Positions 10,001 through 20,590 of a DNA stretch of 64,000 nucleotides are shown piece by piece. Position numbers and translations under genes: made by a program. The stretch comes from Halisarca cf. caerulea (taxonomy: Eukaryota > Porifera > Demospongiae > Chondrillida > Halisarcidae), in assembly GCA_963170055.1 (NCBI GenBank), contig CAUJGJ010000002.1, positions 47,501 through 111,500 of the forward strand. Reading direction: 5' to 3'. The notes beneath the pieces are model-generated. The model saw nothing but the letters and a program-made list of their open reading frames with translations. It searched no databases and was not told where the DNA came from. Positions within the stretch are counted from its first letter, which is position 1; each line of letters begins with the position of its first letter.

Positions 10001-13000
10001 GGAGTGGAGTGTGTGGGGGTTGGGGTGTGTGTGGGTCAGGTGTGTGTGGGTCAGGTGTGTGTGAAGTTGGGTGTGTGGGAGTAGGTTTGTGGGGGTCAGG
10101 TGTGTGTAAGGATAGCGTGTGTGTTGCCAGGGTAGGGTGTGTGACGTTGCAAGCAAAGGACAACAGTCAACCACTCACCAACTCCTGACCACTGGTCCTG
10201 ACCTTCCTCTCCCCAGCATGATGCTCCAAACAGCTCTCCTCTAACTGCAGTGGGTGTGGCATGACATTTATGGGTGTGGTATGACATTTGTGGGTGTGGC
10301 ATGACATTTGTGGGTGTAGCTTGACCCTTGTGGGTGTGGCATGACACTTGTGGGTGTGGTATGACACTTGTGGGTGGAAACACTTGTGGGTGTGGTACTA
10401 CACTTGTGGGTGTGGTATGACATTTGTGGGTGTGGCATGACATTTGAGGATGTGGCATGACATTTGTGGGTGTAGCATGACACTTGTGGGTGTGGCATGA
10501 CACTTGTGGGTGTGGTACTACACTTGTGGGTGTGGTATGACATTTATGGGTGTGGTATGACATTTGTGGGTGTAGCATGACACTTGTGGGTGTGGCATGA
10601 CACTTGTGGGTGAGGTATGACACTTGTGGGTGGAAACACTTGTGGGTGTGGTACTACACTTGTGGGTGTGGTTTCTCAGAAATAGGATACAAACCTTAAA
10701 GAGGAAGCCAAAGCCTAGCATCAGTTGGGAAGGAGCAAGGTAGTTCTTCTTCCCTCGCACCATGAAGCTCCCTGTTGTCAGATATTCTCCAGTGGGTGCT
10801 GTCTTGGATACCTGGTGACTATGCACCCACCATGCGTCGGTCACCACGTGAGCCACCCATGCCGAGCTGTAGCACACAGCCATACACCCTGCCTCCTGGA
10901 GGGTCACTGGAGGAACTGGACCACCACTTGGGTTCTTAACAACCACACTTGCAGCACCATGGAGGTCAGCATGGACATACAGGTCACCTGACAATCACAT
11001 GAAGGTCATGCGTGATAGAGGGAATAGCCCTAACTGGGGAGACTTACTATCTTGTAAGTATTTCTTGACAATTAGCTCATTCTGCTGCTGATCCCTTCCA
11101 CCTATGATTAGGTAATTCTCGGAACTTATGCACCAAATGAACTTTTCAAACCTTTGTATACAAGAGACCGTGACATCTGAGACAAAGCTACGTACAAAGA
11201 AGAAATAGAGTGTGTCCTAACCAGTAGGTCTTCCTGGCCTTCTGAATGGTTGAGATCTTTGCTGCTTCTCTGATGGTTTGTTTGGCTCTCTTCTTGGCTG
11301 ATTTGAGGGCCTAGCACACACAACACACACTAATACCTCTTAGGCTGCAGTTGACCCCGCCCACCACCCACCCACTCACCTTCTCTGAAGCTCCTATTGT
11401 CTTCTGCTCCTTCTCCGAAGCATGCTTCTTGTGGTTATAATATCTGGGGGGGGGGGGGGCACACCCACAATAGGAGTGGCTGCATAAAGGACCCACCCAT
11501 CAAGGGCTAACATACACAAACCTTCTTGCATTAGCGTAAGCAGAAATCTCCAAATCAATATCAACAGAGCAGACCTTTGATGGAGACACCTACATGCAAG
11601 GAGGGGTTGTGAGAGTGGGCGAGGGGAGGTGGTGCAAGGAGGGGTTGGGGTGAGGAGGGATGAAGGGAGAGGGAGGAAGGGTGAGGGAGGAAGGGTGAGG
11701 GAGGAAGGGAGAGGGAGGAAGGGAGGGGAGGAAGGGTGAGGGAGGAAGGGTGAGGGAGAAAGGGAGAAGGAGGAAGGGTGAGGGATGAAGGGAGAGGGAG
11801 GAAGGGAGAAGGAGGAAGGGTGAGGGAGGAAGGGTGAGGGAGGAAGGGTGAGGGAGGAAAGGAGAGGGAGGAAGGGTGAGGGAGGAAGGCTGAGGGAGGA
11901 AGGGTGGTAATAAGAATAGGTGAGGGAAAGTGGTGCAAGGAGGGGTGGAGATGAGTGGAGGGTCGTAAAGGGAGGGTAGTACTGTAGATGAAAGAAGACT
12001 AACCTTTCCTTCTTCCTCCTCCTCTGAGGCATAAGGATCACTACGGGACCACAAACAGTAGGTTACATGAGGAGGTACAAGCACATCAGATCAGGAGGTA
12101 CAAGCACCAAGAGGATATAAGCACATCAAGCACCAGGGCAATATAACCACACCTCTGATTGGCGCAACACATATACCCAATAATTACCTCAAAGCCATAG
12201 TAATCAGACCTTCCTTCAACTTTAACTTATGTATCGCCATGGCAACTGGATCCTTCCTTATCTGAGCATCCCTAACAATGGCCTCAATAGCTTCCCATGC
12301 TAGTCCCGTTGCTATGGCACTGCAGATGTTTCTGCAAGCTGCATCCACCTGCACAGGGGAGGGTGGGGAGGGGAGGAGTAGAAAGGAGTGGTAAAGGCAG
12401 TTGGGGAGAGGAGGTGAGAGATGCTGGGGAGATGAGGGCATGGAGGGGGGTGAGGGATTCCGGGAAAGGAGTGCTGGTGGGGGAGGAGTGCTGGAGGAGT
12501 GAGGGCTGGTGGGGGGTGAGGAATGCCGGGAAAGGAGTGCTGGTGGGGGAGGAGTGCTGGAGGAGTGAGGGCTGGTAGGGGGGTGAGGGATGCCGGGAAA
12601 GGAGTGCTGGTGGGGGAGGAGTGCTGGAGGAGTGAGGGCTGGTAGGGGGTGAGGGATGCCGGGAAAGGAGTGCTGGAGGAGTGAAGGCTGGTAGGGGGGT
12701 GAGGGATGCCGGGAAAGGAGTGCTGGTGGAGGAGGAGTGCTGGAGGAGTGAGGGCTGGTAGGGGGGTGAGGGATGTTAGGGAAGGAGTGCTGGTGGGGGA
12801 GGAGAGCTGGTGGGGGAGGAGTGGAGGTGGGGGAGGAGTGGAAGTGAGGTGAACCAACCAGATCAATGTTGAGCTCAATAAGATGTGCCTTGTGCTCGTC
12901 CTCTGCTTGGACCTCTTGCAGTCTCTCTATCCTCTTCTTGTGGTCCTTCTCAACATTTGCTACCTTTTTTACTGCTTCCTTCTCCTGGGAAGATATCAGA

Positions 13001-13054
13001 CAAGACAGCTCAACAAACTGATCACTGTATTAACAGGTGCTTCCATGCCCTGTC

Positions 13055-13087
<33 letters not shown>

Positions 13088-14827
13088 GGGGAGATTGAGA
13101 GTGAGAGAGATACAAAATTAATAGTTTACATACTATTTTAGTAGTTTTCTGGTCAATTTTCTGAGATTCCAAAGATGAAAAGAATTCATCAACTGCCTAA
13201 TGTAACAGAGGCACAGTGAGGGTGGGAGGGGACGTGGTGGGTGGGGCACAGGGGGATGGGGTACATGGTGGGTGGGATAATGGGTTAAGGGGTGCATGGT
13301 GGGCGGTGGCTAAGGTGGGTAGAGTACATGGTGGGTGGGGTAGATGGTGGGTGGGACACATGGAGGGTGGGACACATGGTGATGCTAATGCAAGTGTATC
13401 AAATCAGCCAGCCATTTTACTTTATTCATAGAGGGGAATTCCCTGAAAAGTAACTTTTCATGTTGGTGGAACAACATCGGATGGAATTCTACATTTCTGC
13501 AATGATAATATACAAGAGTCACATGACATTGTTTCCATGGTGACTGTTTCAACCCAAATACTCACCTCTGTACAGTTGCTGTTCCTTCCAAAGTTGGCAC
13601 CTTCTCATCTCGCTGTAATATGATGCCCTAAGGGTGGGTGGGGCAGGAGAGGAGGAGGGGTGGGAGGTCTACAGGGACACATCCACACTACACACTTTAC
13701 ACACACCTTTCTTCCACTGCTTCTCACAGCTCTAAATATCAAATCACACTTGTGGATAGCTCTCACCACTCTGTCCACATCTGAAGAAGGTCATTCTCAA
13801 GGACAGCTACTAGATCACTGCAATGCAACAGACCAACCTTTGCCAAGATTAAAGCCTTTTCCAAGTTTTACTCCGGACTCAAAACCCTCCTCAATCAGGC
13901 AGTGACCGATTAAAATATGTCCAAATTCTAACATGATAGCATCTAATCAAAACCAATGGTCCATTTCAAACCCATCTTGATCTCCAAGTACTCACCAAAA
14001 TGTGATGCCAAAACCCTTTGCACTTGCTTTCCTTCTTCTTCCGAGGACAATAACCTTTGCAGGCTACACAACCACCATTGCCATAGCAACAGTAACCATG
14101 GTAACAAAGAATCAACTTACTCATCCCTGTCTGGTAGATGGCTTTCTTGTCGTAGAAGGTCCTTGCGATAGGTCTCTCCGATAGCAAACCTCACCTCGGC
14201 ACCAGTGTCCTTCCGAGGTCTCAAGAGATGGAGGATTGTGTAGTTGCAGTCAGCAAGCACAACGTTGCCTCGATCATAGATCTCAATGACCAGATGATAG
14301 CATGCTTCGCCTGATCCAAACTCCAAGTCCACCACACGGTCTACACCCAACTGATGAATGCCAACCAGACGTTTGTTACGCAAGTGCTTGCGACACTGTG
14401 AAAAGTGGAGACCGGGAGAGATGAAGGCAGGCCTTTAGAGACACACCAGCACACCAGCATCTACCTTCATGGAGAAACCCGAAGGCATCATGTTCTTAGG
14501 CCAAGCAAACTCTGTGAGATGGATCCTTGCCCCAGATTGGAAAACCAAAGCAGCTTTCTCTTCGGATCTGCAACCCAAACATGCAAGAAGTGAAGTTGGT
14601 AAGCGTATGAGGAATGGAAGGCAAATTACCTTGCGAATTTTAGCAGGTAAGTTCTCGTGTCGATGTCGTAGACATTGTTCAGTCTCATCCCGATCAAACT
14701 GAACACGAGACAGACAAGATAACTTGAACACCATAGATTGCTGATAACTTGATCTTACATGTCGATACCTTTCTTTCAGTTCGTAGAGAACACTCATCAA
14801 ATCAATAGTGCTAAACCGCTCCTTCAT
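7005..14827 (-). CDS. NEMF: NEMF (Rqc2 homologue), ribosome-associated quality control factor
   Basis: NEMF binds 60S subunits with stalled nascent chains, recruits the listerin ligase and adds C-terminal tails. More than 20 small exons run on the minus strand from the ATG at 14827 to TAG at 7005. Blocks in order: [19 protein letters not shown] and [20 protein letters not shown] (14.8-14.6 kb); [33 protein letters not shown] with [12 protein letters not shown] (14.4-14.1 kb); the coiled-coil parts (13.2-12.2 kb); [17 protein letters not shown] and [62 protein letters not shown] (10.8 kb); an acidic linker; and the C-terminal NFACT-C part [19 protein letters not shown], ending in exons 7993-8099, 7310-7353, 7157-7236 and 7005-7088. 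Exon 8263-8943 carries an expanded LEERGDV-type repeat absent from vertebrate NEMF. Some exon borders between 9.4 and 10.0 kb are uncertain. Confidence 0.95.
7362..7912. repeat. Purine-rich minisatellite with 159-bp higher-order period, NEMF intron
   Basis: Units of about 15 bp (gggaagaaggatgga) fill a 639-bp intron. A distinctive ggtcgaggg variant recurs at 7441, 7600 and 7759, which gives a 159-bp higher-order repeat present in nearly three identical copies. The three-frame open reading on both strands is a by-product of the repeat. Confidence 0.9.
8570..8800 (-). repeat. Coding minisatellite inside NEMF (LEERGD/LEERD repeat)
   Basis: About 15 in-frame copies of short units encoding [12 protein letters not shown] and variants. 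Units differ by whole codons (15, 18 or 21 bp), so the frame is kept. It lies in exon 8263-8943, just before the C-terminal domain. Confidence 0.85.
9125..9418. repeat. Minisatellite, NEMF intron
   Basis: About 12 copies of a 24-25 bp unit (ggaggagaggtgagggtgacagcat) lie between the exon at 9044-9118 and the next upstream exon ending near 9450. Confidence 0.9.
10255..10675. repeat. Minisatellite with the real splice acceptor in its last unit, NEMF intron
   Basis: About 19 copies of a 21-bp unit (gtgggtgtggcatgacactt on the plus strand). Read on the gene strand, the final unit changes from cacacccacaagtg to cacacccactgcag and is the acceptor of the exon encoding [16 protein letters not shown]. 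Confidence 0.85.
11600..11945. repeat. Purine-rich minisatellite, NEMF intron
   Basis: Units of about 14 bp (gagggaggaagggt) form a 340-bp homopurine tract on the plus strand, which is a polypyrimidine tract on the gene strand. Confidence 0.88.
12360..12850. repeat. 66-bp minisatellite, NEMF intron
   Basis: About six copies of a roughly 66-bp unit containing gagtgctggaggagtgaggg and gatgccgggaaaggagtgct, between the coiled-coil exons at 12.2-12.35 and 12.86-12.99 kb. Confidence 0.85.
13054..13390. repeat. Short (AC)n tract and ggtgggtggggtacat minisatellite in NEMF introns
   Basis: An AC tract at 13054-13086 and a degenerate 19-bp GT-rich repeat at 13210-13390 lie on either side of the small exon encoding [20 protein letters not shown]. 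Confidence 0.75.
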
Positions 14828-15128
14828 TGTCCCACACTCGGTTTAGAATCCTCAGCTTCTTCTACGTATACCTACATGTACATCTGGTCAAGCTCGAGTC
14901 AAACCACTTATCTCTGAGCCACTCGAGCCATGTGTATTGCAACATCGACCGTACTGTGCTAAGCATATTGCCATTCGCACTCTAGAAAATCGAAGCGGGA
15001 ATTGGAACCAACCAATCCTAACCTGACGCTAGTTTAGCCATAGATACTCTATACTTCGCAACAGCCAGCTATTCGAGCGTACGTAGTGTCCATGCTTGAA
15101 ACTAGGTGCCAACCATACGGAGTGTATC
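14828..15128. other. Divergent intergenic interval, NEMF/PPP4R2
   Basis: 301 bp between two divergent ATGs. No repeat array, no open frame of note and no clear TATA box. It presumably holds both promoters; I recognise no specific site. Confidence 0.6.
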
Positions 15129-18100
15129 ATGTCTTTGTCTGATTCTTTCGATAATTTTGAAGGTAGGTTTCTTCTTGCAGTCATGAAAAGTAGCTTACCC
15201 TTCTATATATTGTTCTGTTAGAACTCCTAGACAAGGATCCGGAGAAGGCGTCTTTGATTGCAAACAAGACTGTTGTTGAGATATCCAGGACTGGAGAAGT
15301 TCAGTGAGTTTTAATTATTGACGAATCGCTTGTCTTGCTCAACGTGGAGGGTGGTTTTATGCATTGTGCTTTCCGAAGGGGAACCTTCAATTTTGGTTTA
15401 TAAGTGAACCTTGAACTGTGGCTGGTGGTACATTTTGCATCCTGTGTGTTGTGAGTGAGAGAACTTTTGTGTTTCATGTCTAGTGATGTATGGAGCTTCT
15501 TGAGACCAGTCCTAACTTTAAGACTCAGCAAAGCATTGGAATCTGAATTCAGCGACTTTGACTTACACTCACAAGAGTACCAAGACCTTTACCAATTAAT
15601 AGTCAAGCGTCTCAACACCTTTCTCAAGTAAGCAAGCCATGATGGTCTATTGCCCAATGTTGTCAGCCATATCATTAGCCATGTTGCTGGCCAGTTGTTA
15701 AACTTGGATTGACTTCAGCCTGTTGGATTGTTTTAGATGGGAGTGGCCCCTCCCCTTAACCCTCCTAGACCCACAATATCAAATTGGCGACCTTATGCCC
15801 CTAGTCTCATGCACCAGACCCCATGCTGAGGGTAAGGCATTGGGTCTGGCAAGTGAGACTTCTGATACCCCTTGAAAGTTCGCCTATTTTTTGTATAAAA
15901 TGAAGTTCATTCAAGTGGTTTACTCATCATTTGGATTAGAAAAGTGTTTATTTACTTTTAGATTACTAAAAATGAATCCTCAGATATTGTTGCGAAAACT
16001 ATAAAAATACACTATACATAGTTCAGCAATTTCTGGATTTTGTAATTTTTGTAGGGCTTGTGCAATGCAGTGGGTGCCAACAATGCACATCAATGGAAAG
16101 CTTCTGCTCTATCACCAGGTTATATGACAGAGTGCAGTAAAACACTCTTAATGACATACCCTTTGGATGGGAAAAAACATTTGTTTATCCAAAATGAAAT
16201 GTATTGGGTTCCTTTATTCCTTTATCCATAATATTTAACTGTATGTTATGCAAGTTATGGCAAAATACATGAAGGGTTGCAGCTTCTAGTAGTCGGCAAA
16301 ATTCAAGAAATCATACTTGGAATCTGTTTCTTTACTTGATATATTGATTCTACATTGAATTAGTAACAGAACGATACCTAACTCAATGGGTTCTGTTTTG
16401 CCAGTTAAGCTTTAAAAATTATTGAAGTTCGGGTCCTATTGGACCCACGTGAGTCCAGGAGGGTTAACTACCCCTTATGTGTTGCGAAGTGATCCCCATC
16501 CCTCCCCCTGACTACCTATGGTGAGAGTGGCCCCTCCCCCTGACTACCTATGGTGAGAGTGGCCCCTCCCCCTGACTACCTATGGTGGGAGTGGCCCCTC
16601 CCCCTGACTACCTATGGTGAGAGTGGCCCCTCCTCCTGACTACCTATGATAAGAGTGGCCCCTCCCCCTGACTACCTATGATAAGAGTGGCCCCTCCCCC
16701 TGACTACCTATGTTAAGAGTGGCCCCTCCCCCTGACTATCTATGGTGAGAGTGGCCTCCTTCCCTGACTACATATGGTGAGAGTGGCCCCTCCCCCTGAC
16801 TACCTATGGTGAGAGTGGCCTCCCTCCCTGACTACCTATGGTGAGAGTGGCCCCTCCCCCTGACTACCTATGGTGAGAGTGCCCCCCCCTGACTACCTAT
16901 GGTGAGAGTGGCCCCTCCCCCTGACTACCTATGGTGAGAGTGGCCCCTCCCCCTGACTACCTATGGTTAGAGTGGCCCCTCCTCCTGACTACCTATGATA
17001 AGAGTGGCCCCTCCCCCTGACTACCTATGATAAGAGTGGCCCCTCCCCCTGACTACCTATGTTAAGAGTGGCCCCTCCCCCTGACTATCTATGGTGAGAG
17101 TGGCCTCCCTCCCTGACTACATATGGTGAGAGTGGCCCCTCCCCCTGACTACCTATGGTGAGAGTGGCCTCCCTCCCTGACTACCTATGGTGAGAGTGGC
17201 CCCTCCCCCTGACTACCTATGGTGAGAGTGCCCCCCCCTGACTACCTATGGTGAGAGTGGCCCCTCCCCCTGACTACCTATGGTGAGAGTGGCCCCTCCC
17301 CCTGACTACCTATGGTTAGAGTAACATCTTCCCTAGCTATGATTAAAATGACCCCCTCCTTTAACTTTCTACAATGAAGTGACCCCTCCCCTGTAATTAT
17401 GTCCGTCATCACATACGTATTGTTCTGTTCAAGTCCGTTCACATATTGTCCGTTCACATGTCTTCCTGTTTTAGTCCACCATTTACTATCCAGCGTCTGT
17501 GTGAGTTGTTGGCATATCCAAAGATGCATTATAGCAGAGCAGACAAGTATTTGAGAGCTCTTGAGAAGGTGAGAATCTTCTGTTTGTTTGCTGCTGCTTT
17601 ACTTGTGTTTGTTCTCCTTTTTGGATGGAGAATGCCTGGGTTGTGTGCATGTGGGTGGTGGATTGCCAAGCACTTCCAGCATGTATTGTGAACGGACAGA
17701 CATGCTCCCTCAAATACTGTTTGCCCTAATATGGTCAGGCAGGTTTCGTTAGGGCATGTCTTTCCAGTTTGGGGGTGTAGCCTCCCAGAGTGAAAGTGTG
17801 GCCTCCCGGAATGAAGGTGTGGCCTTCCAGAGTGAAGGTGTGGTATCCCCAGAGTGAAGATGTGGTATCCCCAGAGTGAAGGTGTGGTATCCCCAGAGTG
17901 AAGGTGGGGTATCCCTAGAGTGAAGGTGTGGTATCCCTAGAGTTAAGGTGGGGTATCCCCAGAGTAAAGGTGGGGTGTCCCCAGAGTGAAGGTGGGGTGT
18001 CCCAAGAGTGAAGGTGTGGTATCCCCAGAGTGAAGGTGGGGTGTCCCTAGAGTGAAGGTGTGGTGTCCCCAGAGTGAAGGTGTGGTGTCCCCAGAGTGAA

Positions 18101-19159
18101 GGTGGGGTGTCCCCAGAGTGAAGGTGGGGTGTCCCCAGAGTCAGATGTCCTCAGGTTTTTTAAATTTATGATGTGTGTATTGTTCTTTAGGTTCTGATGG
18201 TAGTGTCTGTTATGGAGCCTACCTCAAGGTCTGTGGTCCACAAGAGTCAAGAGGAGAAGGACGATTCCAGAGACTTGGCAGAGAGTGGGTTGAAGGAAGA
18301 TGAGGAGGGGATGGTGTCAGAGAGAAAGCGCCCACTTCCTCTGACAGTAGAGCTCCAGGAGGCTGACTCTACCATGGAAGACAGCATGGATGTATCTGAA
18401 CACCAGGAAGAAGGACCGGCCAAGAAAGCCAAGCTGGAGCCGTCCTCAGAGGAGAGGGTTGGTGAGCTTGGAGATAAACTGGTCTCCACAGATGGGGAAA
18501 TTGTTTTTAGGGACAGACCTGTACCCGTAACGAAGGGCAGTGTTCCTGAAAGTGTGATGGACCCCTCACTGGTCTCACCTCAGGATGGTTTGCTTGGTTT
18601 TGATGAGAAGGAACATCAGAACACAAATTACTCTAATTTTGATTATTCATCACGAGGTACCCATCTAGCTCCATCCCAGGACTCGCGTCTGGACACAGCG
18701 CAAGACTTATGTCTAGACACATCTCGGAACTCCAGTCTAGACACACCACATGACTCATGTCTAGACACACCACAGGACTTACATCTAGACACATCACAGG
18801 AGTTAAGTCTAGACACAACTCGGAACTCTATTCCAGACACACCACAGGACTCATGTCTAGACACACCACAGGACCTGCATCTAGATGTGCCCCAAGGATC
18901 CCAGGACATCAACCAAGACTTGCGTCTAGACACTTCCGAGGATGCACATCAAGATACACCCCAGGACCCATGTCTAGACTCGTCCCGGGACTCACATCTG
19001 AACACATCCGATGACTCACGTCTAGGCACTCCCCAAGACATGCCTCAGGGTGCTAATGTGGACAAATTGTCCGAGTCATCGTATCCCCCATCAGAAGCCC
19101 CACCCCTGGACTCATGCACCCACCCACCACATGGAGAAGCAATGGATACCAATTCTTAG
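15129..19159 (+). CDS. PPP4R2: PPP4R2, regulatory subunit 2 of protein phosphatase 4
   Basis: PPP4R2 is the core regulatory subunit of the PP4 complex, which acts in DNA-damage recovery and centrosome function. Visible exons: 15129-15164 (MSLSDSFDNFE), about 15222-15302 (LLDKDPEKASLIANKTVVE), about 15483-15627 (WSFLRPVLTLRLSKALESEF...KRLNTFL), about 17475-17567 (PPFTIQRLCELLAYPKMHYS ADKYLRALEK) and 18191-19159. PPFTIQRLCELL plus DKYLRALEK is diagnostic of the family. The last exon encodes an acidic disordered tail of about 320 residues. As in vertebrates it contains a basic nuclear-localisation-like GPAKKAKLEP, but here it is extended by an LDTPQD repeat. Intron 15628-17474 (1.85 kb) and intron 17568-18190 are mostly minisatellite. 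The stop is 222 bp from the convergent PDZRN-like stop. Confidence 0.93.
16490..17325. repeat. 32-bp minisatellite with 347-bp higher-order duplication, PPP4R2 intron
   Basis: About 26 copies of a 32-33 bp unit (ctacctatggtgagagtggc plus cctccccctga). A run of variant units starting at 16631 recurs in the same order at 16978, so a block of about 347 bp was duplicated. The upstream intron part 15640-16480 shows no array. Confidence 0.92.
17755..18140. repeat. Minisatellite, PPP4R2 last intron
   Basis: About 16 copies of a 22-23 bp unit (agagtgaaggtgtggtatcc + ccag). Each copy carries a TCCCCAG acceptor-like end. Confidence 0.9.
18670..19045 (+). repeat. Coding minisatellite in PPP4R2 tail (LDTPQDS-type)
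   Basis: About 15 degenerate in-frame copies of an 8-residue (24-bp) unit such as LDTPQDSC, LDTPQDLH and LDTSQELS. The unit is rich in Asp, Ser and Thr, and lies in the disordered acidic tail. Confidence 0.85.
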
Positions 19160-19381
19160 CCTCCTGTTGTCTACGACTAGAGAATGGAATCCTTGACTCA
19201 TGGACATATATTATATATTATATATTGGTATAATATTGTTAAAATTAGTATTGCATGAAATACAATTGTATATTCATAATCTTTGATGCAGTGACTCTTA
19301 GTTGTGTGTACACATCTGACGTTGTTAAAAATATATTGTCACAAATATAATCCTCAAAGTCCATAAAATGGTCTGAACAAG

Positions 19382-20524
19382 CTAGACCTGTGTTTCAGGG
19401 GCACTGGTGGCACGCAAGTGCATGACATGGGAAGGGGTGTGGTGCGGGTCATGGGGAAAGTGGTCCTTTTTGATCCCCACTCTTCTTGGGCTACCTCGGA
19501 TGATACCGTTGCCTTGGGAACCACGAGGTGTAAAGTGTCGCAGAGGTGATCTGACCTCCTGAGGACTCAAAACTCTCATCAAAGAAGAGGGCGGGGCTAG
19601 CTTGGTCCCGGACTGTGGTGTGTGACTGCACTCTGGGGGAGAGGTGACCTGCCTGTTTTCAGGGATGGTGTTCTGGTGGGTGTGTGAGTCGAGGGATCCA
19701 CAGCTGTCCACACGACGCATCAGAGAGGCTTGTACAGCCTAAAGGAGGGTGAGAAAGGAAATACCTCACTATCTACAACTCCAAAAGATAAGCCTAACAT
19801 TTACACCACAACAGCCATTTGCACCATAACAAGGTGACCAGGTCTGTTGCATAGACCAAGAAACCAAGACACATATCGGATGGTGAGGAACATAGCCTTG
19901 TGGTGCCAGGTGATATCACATTATGCTCGAGGATAGGCACTGACCTTTCTACTCCTAGCCACAGTGATTGTGATACTGGGGTCTTGTTCCAAGAACATCA
20001 TCAGTGCTTCTTCTGTGTCATGGACTTCAAAACCATTGATCTACAAGTGGAGGCAATTGACAACCCTTTAGCGACTGCCTCACACACATTGTTTGTGTAG
20101 GGAAAATTCCACAGCAATTAACAGACCCTGGAGACTACTGGTCTGTGTAAACATTTGAGAGGACAAACAACCACAAACATGCCATGTCTGCAGGAGATGG
20201 CAGGCCAGATGTTTACATTTAACCACTTACTTTGACAATAACATCTCCTTCCATGAGACGGCCATCTTTGGCAGCAATTCCATCTGGTAAGAGCTAAGAA
20301 CAACACTCAGATAGGTAGTGAACCACCTCACCAGCTGAGAAGCTACAACACTCACATGCATCACATATAACTTGGAGGTTTTCTTGTTCTGGTCAAACCC
20401 CAAAGTGATCCCAAGTCTTGTCCCAACAGATCGGTGCAATGTGACATCCTACATGCCAGGAGGGGGAACTGGGTCAACGACACACAATAAAGAAAAGATT
20501 GACAGACAGACAGACAGACACACA

Positions 20525-20590
<66 letters not shown>

